Positions 26,601 to 35,108 of a stretch of DNA of 64,000 bases are shown here, piece by piece. A program made the position numbers and the translations under genes. Position 1 is the stretch's first letter. Each line of letters opens with the position of its first letter. Location: the NCBI GenBank assembly GCA_019634595.1, contig JAHCBC010000005.1:1-64000 (forward strand), in the 5' to 3' direction. This DNA is from Akkermansiaceae bacterium (lineage in GTDB: Bacteria > Verrucomicrobiota > Verrucomicrobiia > Verrucomicrobiales > Akkermansiaceae). A model generated the notes under the pieces. That model was not told the DNA's origin, made no database searches, and was given only the letters and a program-made list of their open reading frames with translations.

Positions 26601-27198
26601 CGTCGGCGGCAACAACGGTTCTTCGGGGGGAGCCGCATCCGACCGGGAGAAATGGAGCGGCCACCGCCGCCTCTCCGCGGAGGAGATCGAGTCTCTTGCC
26701 GGGGCTCTGGTGGAGCAGGTGAAGAAGCGCGGGCCGTTTCTTTCGCTCGCGGAGTTCGTCAACCGCCAGCCCGGTGGGGATGAGAAGCTTTCCTCCGCGG
26801 GGGCGGTCCAGGCCGCCATTGATGAATCCGGCATCAACGAAGGCATCCTCGACCGCAGCTTTGATTTCCGGGTGGCGACGGGGGCGAACCAGGGCGCCGG
26901 ATCCGGCAATACCGCGGATGGCGCGCCCGGCCTCATCACCCAGGCGGATATCCTCACCCCGCTCCTGCCCCAGCTCACCGTGCGGGGCGACACCTTCGTG
27001 ATCCGGACCTGCGGTGAAGCCGTGGACCGTGAAGGCCGCGTGGTCCGCGCCTGGTGCGAGGCGACGGTCCAGCGCTACCCGGATCATGTCGATCCGAAGG
27101 ACGATCCCACCCTCAAGGCCTCCACGGAGGTGAACAAGAAATTCGGCCGCCGGATCAGCATCGTCTCCTTCCGCTGGCTCACTCCATCCGAAATCTGA
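23698..27198 (+). CDS. Verru_Chthon cassette protein A-like giant pseudopilin
   Basis: A 1166-residue protein started at 23698, 20 bases after the LamG gene (an internal Met at 23719 is an alternative). The N-terminus is prepilin-like: basic MKPRKKRGGRG followed by FSLVATILMLSLLMLLALAM, so cleavage would fall after G18; the Glu normally at mature position 5 is absent (Ala), as in some minor or PilX-type pilins. Next comes ARLALQMAIGELQVLAGQDQRVTA, the signature seen in Verru_Chthon cassette A proteins. The large remainder has a beta-rich body and ends with a helix-hairpin-like region (LSLAEFVNRQPGG) and GRRISIVSFRWL. Probably assembled by a type II/IV-like secretion machine at the cell surface. 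Function is unknown; no secretion ATPase or secretin is in the window. Confidence 0.85.
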   Translation: MPSTVYGMKPRKKRGGRGFSLVATILMLSLLMLLALAMTTLSAVTVRTAGNDREVQRARANARLALQMAIGELQVLAGQDQRVTAPSGGEGQDVRPHLTGVWEGWKWDGSGNAPDWEREKKSRFKGWLVSSSERDAARDLDFVKAPAGGRTIRLAPPGASGKDAVEAGVVEVAGSSRRGGRNDGFAWAVFDQSQKIDISLPADEGEGKDFARGMDRMSAAHEPGYEAVKAFDWKPLSTRRDERRRLISLGQSRLIGLKKEDASFHDATAGSFGLLTDSVDGGWKKDLSQLFKDDALPASHADRFLYSGNDTPLLPPPVRFEGANPFPSPDPSWALLHSHYRSYRDLSGGGTPSHAVTTASVVDRPDPAAITSSEQLLRQPAFNGQQIAPVIAKAQFVFSLAFGVNQKTLDTMWANGGARSTPASQRDNYITWLVIDPVITLWNPYNVPLQFSGATIELYRVPMAFRLYKNGTRLAENYTRLTDAHTQNDFKNRQNRFYLLKLLPEKGQSSRVLQPGEHVVFTGHEWTLHGSHRYNLQGLTMRPGFHPPAGASSSKDIGGVTTQNLFVSPTGASTGKDYGKTIRTVAVKGGDKIQVEVKPERAGADELTETGKREVTGFLKYYVGIGTRTQRRFIGGIELDYADKEKEYLPEFGRNDLPTIVVDPSIPKTSPGNTSVDPDEAGADDAIRWKEPFLIASFQQKTERDSKFPSRSWINNNPGNLYAVGGLDQAEDFSHHQYEFKWEPMTDWPPDSPTIELSNDGNRGYGGSGVYSQSGSEFASFSSLPLEPALSLGQFTHAPLNVGGQLPLVAHPFGNSFAPALIPADQVTEVAGSRTYLDHSYFANNALLDSHFLSGAVDHPARHGSPALRRESLLTEFLAGREPLPNLRFEPYTGRETPSAITDRLLADKEAHDHIAANLLVKGAFNVNSTSIAAWQALLASNFNAPVPLSGGDIAGGDGVPVSRNVPSVGGNNGSSGGAASDREKWSGHRRLSAEEIESLAGALVEQVKKRGPFLSLAEFVNRQPGGDEKLSSAGAVQAAIDESGINEGILDRSFDFRVATGANQGAGSGNTADGAPGLITQADILTPLLPQLTVRGDTFVIRTCGEAVDREGRVVRAWCEATVQRYPDHVDPKDDPTLKASTEVNKKFGRRISIVSFRWLTPSEI

Positions 27199-27203
27199 AT
27201 CTC

Positions 27204-27911
27204 ATGAAACAACTGCTCCTGCTCCTCACCCTCGCCCTGCCGCTCCATGCGGAATCCCGGAACGTCGCTGTTTCATTCTACTGCCTCAAGTATGTCGCCG
27301 GGCAGGAAACGATCCACCTGGCGAAGACGTCCGGCTCGGAACCCGTCCGTCTTTCGACGGCAAACATGACGGACCCGGTGACGATTCCCGTCGAGGGTGA
27401 TCTCGCCGTGTTCCACCGCACGCCGGCGGGCGACCCGAAGGCTCCACCCGCCGCAGCCGCAAAGGTCCGGATCCCGGCGAACGTGGAGAAGGCGCTGGTG
27501 ATCCTGGTGCCGAATCCATCCGGCGCGGCGGAACCCTACCAGGCGGTGCTGGTGGACCATGGCCACCGCTTTCCCCTCGGCACCTACCGGGTCGTCAACT
27601 TCTCCCGCAAGGCCATCCGTGGCGCGATCGGCCGCAGCTATGTCGAGGCGGCCTCCGGCGGCATGACGGATCTCGAGCTGAAAGGGGAGGCCGGGGCGGT
27701 GCAGGGCGTCCGCTTCGAGTTCCAGGACGAGGGGCGCTGGAACCGCCTGACGGAGACGCGCTGCGCGGTGCGCAAGGACCGCCGCTGGCTGCTGTGCGTC
27801 TATCAGGATCCGGTCACCCGCCGCATGAACATGAAGAGCATCCCGGACCGCACGTTGCTGCTCCAGCCGGTCGGTGTGGAGACAGGCTCCGGTGAGACCG
27901 CCGCCAACTGA
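27204..27911 (+). CDS. Exported hypothetical protein of the pseudopilin operon
   Basis: A 235-residue protein with signal peptide MKQLLLLLTLALPLHA. Its start is only 5 bases after the pseudopilin stop, which argues for co-translation. The mature part is beta-rich (VAVSFYCLKYVAG, PVTIPVEGDLAVF, KALVILVPNPSG, YRVVNFSRKAIRG), and the last strands (WLLCVYQDPVTRRMNMKSIPDR) end with a Thr/Gly-rich tail. I do not recognise a family. Its fixed place between the pseudopilin and the DUF1553 protein suggests an assembly or periplasmic partner of one of them. Confidence 0.75.
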   Translation: MKQLLLLLTLALPLHAESRNVAVSFYCLKYVAGQETIHLAKTSGSEPVRLSTANMTDPVTIPVEGDLAVFHRTPAGDPKAPPAAAAKVRIPANVEKALVILVPNPSGAAEPYQAVLVDHGHRFPLGTYRVVNFSRKAIRGAIGRSYVEAASGGMTDLELKGEAGAVQGVRFEFQDEGRWNRLTETRCAVRKDRRWLLCVYQDPVTRRMNMKSIPDRTLLLQPVGVETGSGETAAN

Positions 27912-27938
27912 GTTCCCTCACGGAAAGCAACCCATCCC

Positions 27939-30518
27939 ATGAAGTGCCTGCTCATCCCGCTGGCAGCGGTGCTCCCTGCCGCCGCCGTCCATGCCTCCCC
28001 TGATCCCGCGAAGCTCGAATTCTTCGAAAAACGCATCCGCCCGATCCTGTCGGAGAATTGCTACAGTTGCCATGCCGCCGATACCAAGGCGGCCGGTGGC
28101 CTGCGTGTGGATGATCTCAACGGCCTCCTCCAGGGAGGGGATGGCGGTGCCGCCGTGGTCCGCGGGAATGCCGGGGAAAGCTCCCTCATCCGGCGTATCC
28201 GGCACGCGGAGGAACGGCGGCGCATGCCGAAGGACAGTGATGCCCTCAGTGAGGCTGAGATCGCGGATCTGGAGAAATGGATCGATGACGGGGCGGTGTG
28301 GCCGGAGGAGGAGATTCCGTCCTACATCGGCAAGGATCGCACGAAGTACGAGAATCTCCGTAAATCCCACTGGTCCTGGCAGCCGCTCGCCACGCCGCCC
28401 GTCCCGGTGGTGAAGGACGCCGCGTGGCCCGCGGGGGAGGTGGATCATTTCATCCTGGCCAAGCTGGAAGGCAAGGGTCTGGCTCCCGTGGGGGATGCGG
28501 ACCGCGCCACGCTCCTGCGCCGCGTGAGCTATGATCTCACCGGCCTGCCACCATCTCCGGAGGAGCTTCGCGCCTTCATGGGTGATGCCGGGCCGGATGC
28601 GTATGAGAAGGTGGTGGACCGTCTTCTTTCCTCGGACGCGTTCGGCGAACGCTGGGGGCGGCACTGGCTGGATGTTGCCCGCTACGGTGAGTCCACCGGA
28701 CCGTCACGGAACATTCCCTATCCCCACGCGTGGAAGTACCGCGACTATGTCATCGACTCCGTCTCCAGGGATGTGCCGTTCGACCTCTTCCTCCGTGAGC
28801 AGATCGCGGGGGATCTTCTTCCCGGAGAGGATGGAAAGGAGCGCGACCGCCTGCTGACCGCCACCGGTTTCCTTGCGCTGGGCGTGAAGGATGTGAACCA
28901 GCGCTTCAAGATCCGCTTCCAGATGGACAACGTCGATGAACAGATCGACACCGTCACCCGTTCCGTCCTCGGCCTCACGGTCAGTTGCGCCCGCTGCCAT
29001 GACCACAAGACCGATCCGGTCCCGACCACGGAATACTATTCGCTCGCGGGCATCTTCACCAGCACGGAGGACGGCGCGGGCGTCCGCAACAAGATGGGCG
29101 GCGGCGGCCTGGACTACTATGATGCGGAGAAGCTGGTCCGCCTTACCTCCGATGATCTTCCTCCACCGGACCCCGTGAAAGCGGCGGAACTCCGGAAGAA
29201 GGCGGATGAGGCGAAGAAAGAGTGGGATGAGATCCGCGGCACGCCGGAGGGCCTGAAGCGAAACGCCAACGGCCAGCCCGTCCAGCGCGCCTACCGCCTG
29301 CGGTATGAGAAAGCCCAGGCGGAGCTGATGGACCTCACCGATCCCGCGGCGCGCGGGCTCGCGGTCCATGGAGTCCGTGAGGCGGAACAGATCGCGGACA
29401 CCCAGGTGCGGATCCGCGGTGAGGCGGAGCGCCTGGGGCCGGAGGTGCCCCGTGGTTTTCCGGGAATCTTCGCGGTGCCCGGCGCACCGGAGATCGACCC
29501 CGCGCAGAGCGGCCGCCTGCAGCTCGCGGAGTGGCTCACCCATCCTGGCAATCCGCTCACGCCGCGCGTGGCGGTGAACCGGATCTGGAAGCACCTCTTT
29601 GGCGAGGGACTGGTCATCACCGTGGACAACTTCGGTGTGACGGGTGACGCGCCATCCCATCCGGAGCTGCTGGATCATCTGGCCAACCGCTTCGTCGCCG
29701 GTGGATGGTCGGTGAAGAAAACCATCCGCGAGCTGGTTCTGAGCCGCACCTACCGTCTGGGTGGTGATGCACCGGCCCGGCTGCTGGAGGTCGATCCGGC
29801 GAACCGCCTGCTCTGGCGGCACGCACCGCGCCGCATGAGCGCGGAGGAGATCCGGGACACCATCCTGGCCGTGTCCGGAAAGCTCGACCGCCAGCCGCCT
29901 TCCGGTGCTCCCGTGGACAAGCTGAAGATGATCGAGATGCGGGACAACGGCCAGGAAGCGGCCACCGTCCACCGGAACGCGAACACCTCGCTCCATCGCA
30001 GCGTCTATCTTCCACTGCTCCGTGGCGTGACGCCACGCGCGCTGGAAGCGTTTGATCCGGTGGGACAGACACTGGTTTCCGGCAGGCGCGAGGAAACTAC
30101 GGTTCCGTCACAGGCGCTGTTCATGTTGAACTCATCCTTCGTCCGTGGCCAGGCGCTGGCTCTGGCTGGCGGTCTCGCTGCAGGGGACGTGCCCGGTGAG
30201 GAGCGCGTGCGCTCGGTCTTCCTCAGCGCCTATGGCCGGGAGCCGCATGAAAGTGAGCTTTCCGCCGCGCTGGCCTTGCTGGAAGAGTTTGAAAACGCGC
30301 CGCATGAGACGTTGGTGGCGCGGGCTGAAATTTCGGAATCATCCGATGCGGACCGTCCCATCGTCGCGGATGCCCAGGCCGCCAATCCGGATGACATCCC
30401 GCGGGATGACCAGACCGCGACCGAAGAGGTGGTGGAGGCCGGTGACGCCCGCACCGCCGCATGGATGACCCTTGTCCAGAGTGTCTTCGCCTCCGCGGAG
30501 TTCCGTTTCGTCCGTTGA
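27939..30518 (+). CDS. PSCyt1-DUF1549-DUF1553 heme-binding-like protein
   Basis: An exported protein of 859 residues, signal peptide to about residue 19. Domains in order: planctomycete cytochrome C domain with CYSCH (about residues 37-41); DUF1549 (LLRRVSYDLTGLPPSPEELRAF, ERWGRHWLDVARYGES) including a second heme-type motif, CARCHDHKTDP; and C-terminal DUF1553 (LAEWLTHPGNPLTPRVAVNRIW, HLFGEGLV..VDNFG, TVPSQALFMLNS). These proteins occur in dozens of copies in planctomycetes and verrucomicrobia, almost always beside a DUF1501 Tat protein, as here. Their reaction is not established; a role in periplasmic polysaccharide breakdown has been suggested from context. Same operon as the LamG and pseudopilin genes. 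Confidence 0.93.
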   Translation: MKCLLIPLAAVLPAAAVHASPDPAKLEFFEKRIRPILSENCYSCHAADTKAAGGLRVDDLNGLLQGGDGGAAVVRGNAGESSLIRRIRHAEERRRMPKDSDALSEAEIADLEKWIDDGAVWPEEEIPSYIGKDRTKYENLRKSHWSWQPLATPPVPVVKDAAWPAGEVDHFILAKLEGKGLAPVGDADRATLLRRVSYDLTGLPPSPEELRAFMGDAGPDAYEKVVDRLLSSDAFGERWGRHWLDVARYGESTGPSRNIPYPHAWKYRDYVIDSVSRDVPFDLFLREQIAGDLLPGEDGKERDRLLTATGFLALGVKDVNQRFKIRFQMDNVDEQIDTVTRSVLGLTVSCARCHDHKTDPVPTTEYYSLAGIFTSTEDGAGVRNKMGGGGLDYYDAEKLVRLTSDDLPPPDPVKAAELRKKADEAKKEWDEIRGTPEGLKRNANGQPVQRAYRLRYEKAQAELMDLTDPAARGLAVHGVREAEQIADTQVRIRGEAERLGPEVPRGFPGIFAVPGAPEIDPAQSGRLQLAEWLTHPGNPLTPRVAVNRIWKHLFGEGLVITVDNFGVTGDAPSHPELLDHLANRFVAGGWSVKKTIRELVLSRTYRLGGDAPARLLEVDPANRLLWRHAPRRMSAEEIRDTILAVSGKLDRQPPSGAPVDKLKMIEMRDNGQEAATVHRNANTSLHRSVYLPLLRGVTPRALEAFDPVGQTLVSGRREETTVPSQALFMLNSSFVRGQALALAGGLAAGDVPGEERVRSVFLSAYGREPHESELSAALALLEEFENAPHETLVARAEISESSDADRPIVADAQAANPDDIPRDDQTATEEVVEAGDARTAAWMTLVQSVFASAEFRFVR

Positions 30519-30539
30519 AACTTTTCCAGAAATCTTCCC

Positions 30540-31904
30540 ATGAACCCTCATTCCCATTTTTCCCGCAGATCCGTCCTCCGTTCCGCCGGTGCCGGGTTCG
30601 GCTACCTCGCCCTCGCCGGTCTGCTTGGCAAGGACGCCCTCCGCGCCGCGCCCGCGCCGGTGAATCCGCTCGCCCCGAAGAAGCCGCATTTCGAACCGAA
30701 GGCGAAGCGCATCATCTTCATCTTCATGGAAGGCGCGATGTCCGGGGTCGATACCATCGACTACAAGCCGGAACTCCAGAAAAGCGACGGCAAGACCTCG
30801 CCCGGGGGCGGCAAGCTGGTCGCCTCGAAGTTCGGCTTCAAGCAATACGGGGAAACCGGCACCTGGTTCTCCGACCTGCTGCCGAACATCGCCTCCCATG
30901 CGGACAAGATGTGCTGGCTGCGCGGCCTCCATACGGACACCCCGGCCCACCCGCAGGCGGTGGTCCAGCTCCACACCGGCAGCGCGAACGCCGCGCTCAC
31001 CCGGCCCAGCATGGGATCATGGTTGTTGTATGGACTGGGCACGGACAATGCGGACCTGCCCGGCTACATCACCATCAATCCATCACCGAATTTCGGCGGA
31101 GCCGTGAACTACGGCAGCTCGTTCCTGCCCGCCCACTTCCAGGGGACGCGCATCACGGACAAGGGGTTCCTTTCCAACCTGAAGGCATCGGCTGAGGCAT
31201 CGCGGCAGCGGAAGCAGCTCGATTTCATCCAGTCCCTCAACCGTGGCTATGCCGCGACGCCCGGCGCTCCGGACCCGGTCGATGGCATCATCGCTTCCTA
31301 TGAGCTGGGCTTCCGCATGCAGGACAAGGTGCCGGAACTGCTGGATATTTCAAAGGAGCCGGAGCACGTGAAGGAGGCCTACGGCATCAAGGACGGCCCC
31401 GCCGGGGCCTTCGCCCGCCAGTGCCTCATGGCCCGCCGTCTCAGCGAGGCGGGAGTCCGCTTCGTCGAGATCTGCCAACCGGGATGGGACCATCACAACA
31501 ATCTCCACAAGGGGTTGATCGAGCGCACCTCGAATGTGGACAAACCGACCGCCGCGCTGTTGGAGGATCTGGACCAGCGGGGGCTGCTGGAGGACACGCT
31601 GGTCCTGTTCGGCTCCGAGTTCGGCCGCCAGCCGTCCGCACAGGGCCAGGACGGGCGCGACCACAACATCACCGGCTACTCCATGTTCCTCGCTGGTGCC
31701 GGCGTGAAGAAAGGCTACACCCACGGCGGCACGGATGAACTCGGCATCAAGGCCATCGACGGCCGCATGCACACCAATGACCTGCATGCGACCCTTCTCG
31801 CGCTGATGGGCCTGGATCACGAGGAACTCACCTACCGTTACGCGGGACGTGACTTCCGCCTCACCGATGTGGCGGGCAAGGTCGCGCGGGAGATCTTCGC
31901 GTGA
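30540..31904 (+). CDS. DUF1501 protein, Tat-exported
   Basis: A 454-residue protein with a twin-arginine signal (HFSRRSVLRSAGAGFGYLALAG), so it should be exported folded. The DUF1501 domain belongs to the alkaline phosphatase/sulfatase superfamily. Visible pieces: RIIFIFMEGAMSGVDTIDYKP (metal-site strand), LPNIASHADKMCWLRGLHTD, VRFVEICQPGWDHHNN and LVLFGSEFGRQPSAQGQDGRDHN with the DGRDHN motif that supplies metal ligands. It is last in the five-gene operon, 21 bases after the DUF1549/1553 gene. Known families pair these two, but the substrate is unknown. Confidence 0.92.
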   Translation: MNPHSHFSRRSVLRSAGAGFGYLALAGLLGKDALRAAPAPVNPLAPKKPHFEPKAKRIIFIFMEGAMSGVDTIDYKPELQKSDGKTSPGGGKLVASKFGFKQYGETGTWFSDLLPNIASHADKMCWLRGLHTDTPAHPQAVVQLHTGSANAALTRPSMGSWLLYGLGTDNADLPGYITINPSPNFGGAVNYGSSFLPAHFQGTRITDKGFLSNLKASAEASRQRKQLDFIQSLNRGYAATPGAPDPVDGIIASYELGFRMQDKVPELLDISKEPEHVKEAYGIKDGPAGAFARQCLMARRLSEAGVRFVEICQPGWDHHNNLHKGLIERTSNVDKPTAALLEDLDQRGLLEDTLVLFGSEFGRQPSAQGQDGRDHNITGYSMFLAGAGVKKGYTHGGTDELGIKAIDGRMHTNDLHATLLALMGLDHEELTYRYAGRDFRLTDVAGKVAREIFA

Positions 31905-31946
31905 GCGAGGTTGGACATAGCGGCTTTGCCGCAATGTCCTCCCTCC

Positions 31947-33884
31947 TTAACCCTTGATCTCAAGGAGCATCTGCGGGTTGTTCGGGAATTTTTTCAGGAA
32001 GTAGAGCAGGCGTTCCATTGCCTCCACCGGGCGGTGGCCGGAGAGGCCGCGGCGGATGAGGTGGATCTTGTGCAGCATGTGCTCCGGCAGCAGCAGTTCC
32101 TCCCGGCGGGTGCCGGACTTGAAGATGTCCACGGCGGGGTAGATGTAATTTTCCGCGATCTTCCGGTCCAGGACCAGCTCCATGTTGCCGGTGCCCTTGA
32201 ACTCCATGAAGATCGCCTCATCGGCGCGGGAGTTCGTCTGGATCAGCGCGGTGGCGAGGATGGTGAGCGAGCCTCCGCCACGGGTGTTCCGCGCCGCGGC
32301 GAACAGGCGGCGGGGAACCTCCAGCGCGCCGATGGTGATGCCGCCGGAGCCGGTGCCGCGTCCGCGGTTGTTCATGTTGCCGTTGTAGGCGCGGGCCAGG
32401 CGGGTGATGGAGTCCATCAGCAGGAACACATCCTTCCCCGCCTCCACCAGGCGCTTCGCGCGCTCGATGGCAAGTTCCGCGATGCGGCAGTGGCTGCGCG
32501 CGTTCTCGTCGTTGGAGCTGGCGTAGATCTCCGCTCCGGGCAGGGCGCGGCGGAACTCCGTGACCTCCTCCGGGCGCTCGTCCACCAGCAGCACCATCAG
32601 GTGCATGGTTTCCTCATACTTCGTGCGGATGGCTTCCGCCATGTGCAGCAGCAGCGTGGTCTTTCCGGAACGGGGAGGGGAAACGATGAGTCCGCGCTGG
32701 CCGCGGCCCACCGGCGCCATGATGTCCACCACGCGCGTGGTGAAGCGTTCCGGCGTCGTCTCGAAGCTGATGCGCTTGCTCGGGTTGATGGCCTTCAGCT
32801 CGTCGAAGTGCGGGAGCTTCGACGCCTCCGCGACGGGCATGCCGTTCACCGCGGTGATCTCCACGAGCTGCGGGCCGCGCGGACCCTGCTGGTAGGTGCC
32901 GTGGATCCACTGGCCCAGGCGCAGGTGGTTCTTGCGGATGATCTCCGGCGTGACGAAGACATCATCACGCGCCTGTTCGAAATTCTTCTTCGGCACGCGG
33001 AGGAAGCCGAACCCCTTCGGCGCGAGTTCCAGCATGCCGTCCACTTCGATCTTCTCACCGGAAAGCTGGACCGGGCCGCGGTTCTCATACTCGCGGTCGT
33101 CGTTCTGCTGGCGGTCGCCGCGCGGGTTGTTGTGGCGGTCGTTGCCCCGCTGGTGGCGGTCGTTGCCGCGCTGGCGCTGTGGCTGCTGCTGCGGGTGTCC
33201 GCCACCACCGCCGCCGCCATCCTGGCCGCGTTCGTTGCGGATCTGCTCGCGGCGTTTCTTCCGCTTGTCACGGCGGCGTTTGCTGCGGCTCTCGCCCTGG
33301 CCACCCTGACCCTGTTGCTCCGCGCCGTCCTGCTGGTGTCCGCCTTGTCCCTGTGGGCGTGGCTGGTCCTGCGGCGGGACAGGGGAGGGGGAGGAAGCCG
33401 CCGCATCCTGTGGCACATCCGCGCGGGGCGTGGTCGGTCCACCACCCGGCACCCGGCCGAACCGCTTCGGCTCGTCCACGGCGGGTGCCGTGTGGGCAGG
33501 TGCGGCCTCCACCGGCGCCGGAGCTGCGGAGGCAGGTGCGGGAGCGGGAGCTTGTAAATTCGTTTCCGCGGGAGCTTCCGCGGTCACCTTCTTCGTGGCT
33601 TTTTTCGCGGTCTTCCTCGCCGCTTTTTTTGCGGGTGCGGGTGCGGCGTCGGCCACGGCTTCGGGGGCAGGCGCGGGGGCCGCCGTCTTGCGGGTGGTCT
33701 TCGGCGTCACCGGTGCCGCCGGCACGTCGATCAACAGAGGCGTCTCGGCGGCTGCGGGGGTTTTCTTCGCGGCTGTCTTTTTCGCCGCCGCCTTCTTGGC
33801 TGCCGTTTTCTTCGCGGCTTTCTTCGCCACCTTCTTTTCAGGGGCGGATTCGGCGAAGGTTTCCTCGTTCGTGTTGTTGCTCAT
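31947..33884 (-). CDS. rho: Transcription termination factor Rho with long disordered N-terminus
   Basis: A 645-residue Rho; E. coli Rho has 419. The conserved core occupies about residues 275-645: RNA-binding fold starting VQLSGEKIEVDGMLEL, the phosphate-binding loop GLIVSPPRSGKTTLLLH (about 400), VLLVDERPEEVTEFRR and the R-loop DSITRLARAYN, ending with LLPEHMLHKI. Ahead of it is an extra ~270 residues without order: K/A-rich (residues 15-50, AAKKTAAKKAAAKK-type like histone H1 tails), then A/P-rich, then R/Q/G/N-rich (about 170-265, with QRQRGNDRHQRGNDRH). Hexameric Rho unwinds RNA to end transcription; extensions of this kind in other phyla add RNA or nucleic-acid affinity. The gene is 33 bases downstream of yebC. 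Confidence 0.97.
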   Translation of the reverse strand: MSNNTNEETFAESAPEKKVAKKAAKKTAAKKAAAKKTAAKKTPAAAETPLLIDVPAAPVTPKTTRKTAAPAPAPEAVADAAPAPAKKAARKTAKKATKKVTAEAPAETNLQAPAPAPASAAPAPVEAAPAHTAPAVDEPKRFGRVPGGGPTTPRADVPQDAAASSPSPVPPQDQPRPQGQGGHQQDGAEQQGQGGQGESRSKRRRDKRKKRREQIRNERGQDGGGGGGGHPQQQPQRQRGNDRHQRGNDRHNNPRGDRQQNDDREYENRGPVQLSGEKIEVDGMLELAPKGFGFLRVPKKNFEQARDDVFVTPEIIRKNHLRLGQWIHGTYQQGPRGPQLVEITAVNGMPVAEASKLPHFDELKAINPSKRISFETTPERFTTRVVDIMAPVGRGQRGLIVSPPRSGKTTLLLHMAEAIRTKYEETMHLMVLLVDERPEEVTEFRRALPGAEIYASSNDENARSHCRIAELAIERAKRLVEAGKDVFLLMDSITRLARAYNGNMNNRGRGTGSGGITIGALEVPRRLFAAARNTRGGGSLTILATALIQTNSRADEAIFMEFKGTGNMELVLDRKIAENYIYPAVDIFKSGTRREELLLPEHMLHKIHLIRRGLSGHRPVEAMERLLYFLKKFPNNPQMLLEIKG

Positions 33885-33917
33885 CAGGAAATGGTTCGGG
33901 GAAAAAAGAGAAAGGGA

Positions 33918-34670
33918 TCAGGCCGACAGTTGCTCGAGCGCCTCGTCGGTCACTTCGAAGTTGGTGAACACGTTCAGCGTGTCCGCGTAGTCATCCAGCA
34001 CGTCGTAAAGTTTCAGGATCTGGCGGGCGGTATCCACGTCGGAGACCACGGACGGGTTCTGCGGCAGGGACACCATCTTCTCGGACACCAGGTTCAGGCC
34101 CGCGGCGCGCAGCGCGTTGGCCACGGTGCCCAGCTCGTTCGCCGCCGTGTGGATGATGTGTTCATCCGCGTCGCTGTGGACGTCATCCGCGCCGGCCTCG
34201 ATGGCCGCCTCCATGATGCGGTCCGCATCGGTCCCGGACGCCGCCATGCGGATCTCCCCGCGGCGGTCGAACTGATAGGAAACACTGCCCGGTGTCGCCA
34301 CCGAACCGCCGTTTTTTGAAAAAATCGTCCGCATGTCCGCCGCGGCGCGGTTCAGGTTGTCCGTGGCCATCTCCACCAGAAAGGCGATGCCCGCCGGTCC
34401 GTAGCCCTCATACGTCACCTCCTGGATGGCGTCTCCGCCCAGCTCACCGGTGCCTTTCTTGATGGCGCGCTCGATGTTCTCGCGGGGCATGGACACCGCC
34501 TTCGCGTTGTCCACCGCGGTGCGCAGCCGCGCGTTCATGCCCGGATCCCCGCCGCCGGCACGGGCCGCCAGCGCGATCTCATGGGCGCACTTGCTGAACA
34601 CCTTGCCTTTGATCGCATCGACGCGGGCCTTGATGTGTTTGACCTTTGACCACTTGTTGTGACCGGCCAT
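33918..34670 (-). CDS. yebC: YebC/PmpR family regulatory protein
   Basis: A 250-residue cytoplasmic protein that matches YebC/PmpR over its whole length: MAGHNKWSKVKHIKARVDA at the start, KAVSMPRENIERAIKKGTG, EVTYEGYGPAGIAFLVE and TDNLNRAAADMRTIFSKNGG. The family acts as transcriptional regulators in some bacteria, and recent work ties members to relief of ribosome stalling. It probably shares a transcript with rho, 33 bases downstream. It lacks a Shine-Dalgarno sequence, like its neighbours. Confidence 0.97.
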   Translation of the reverse strand: MAGHNKWSKVKHIKARVDAIKGKVFSKCAHEIALAARAGGGDPGMNARLRTAVDNAKAVSMPRENIERAIKKGTGELGGDAIQEVTYEGYGPAGIAFLVEMATDNLNRAAADMRTIFSKNGGSVATPGSVSYQFDRRGEIRMAASGTDADRIMEAAIEAGADDVHSDADEHIIHTAANELGTVANALRAAGLNLVSEKMVSLPQNPSVVSDVDTARQILKLYDVLDDYADTLNVFTNFEVTDEALEQLSA

Positions 34671-35108
34671 AAGGGATGGTGGATGGGAAATTCAGTAGAA
34701 ATGGGAAAGGGCGGGACGGCGGCGGACCATGGGACAGTCCGGTGGCCGAGTGGACGGAGCGGGAAGTGCTTGTGCGCGGATCGCCATGATCGCGGGCAGA
34801 TGAGCTTGACCCTGGGGGAGTCCGGGAAACGAGATCCAGAACAGCCCTCCGTCGTTCCAACAACGGGAATCTGTGGCAGGTGCCGTTCATTGGCAATCCT
34901 AAATTTCACCGCCCGCCCGCCCTCCGGACCCTCGGATTTTTTGTAAAAATGTCAGGAGATGCGTCCTCCGCTACGCCCCTCCATTTCTTCATCTGCGCCC
35001 ATCTGCGTTCATCTGCGGTTGGATTCTTTCCACCCACACCTCCGCGTTTCACCTCCTCTTTTCATCGACGGGAAAGCCTCATCCACTAGACTCACCGCAT
35101 CACCACCC
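34671..35108. other. 438-base gap with dispersed CATCTGCG repeat
   Basis: Holds the yebC upstream region. At 34990-35020 three near-identical 10-mers follow each other (ATCTGCGCCC, ATCTGCGTTC, ATCTGCGGTT), a relative of the CCATCCGTG repeats elsewhere in the window. An open frame entering the small membrane protein gene from 34959 translates this repeat and lacks support as coding. Confidence 0.5.
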
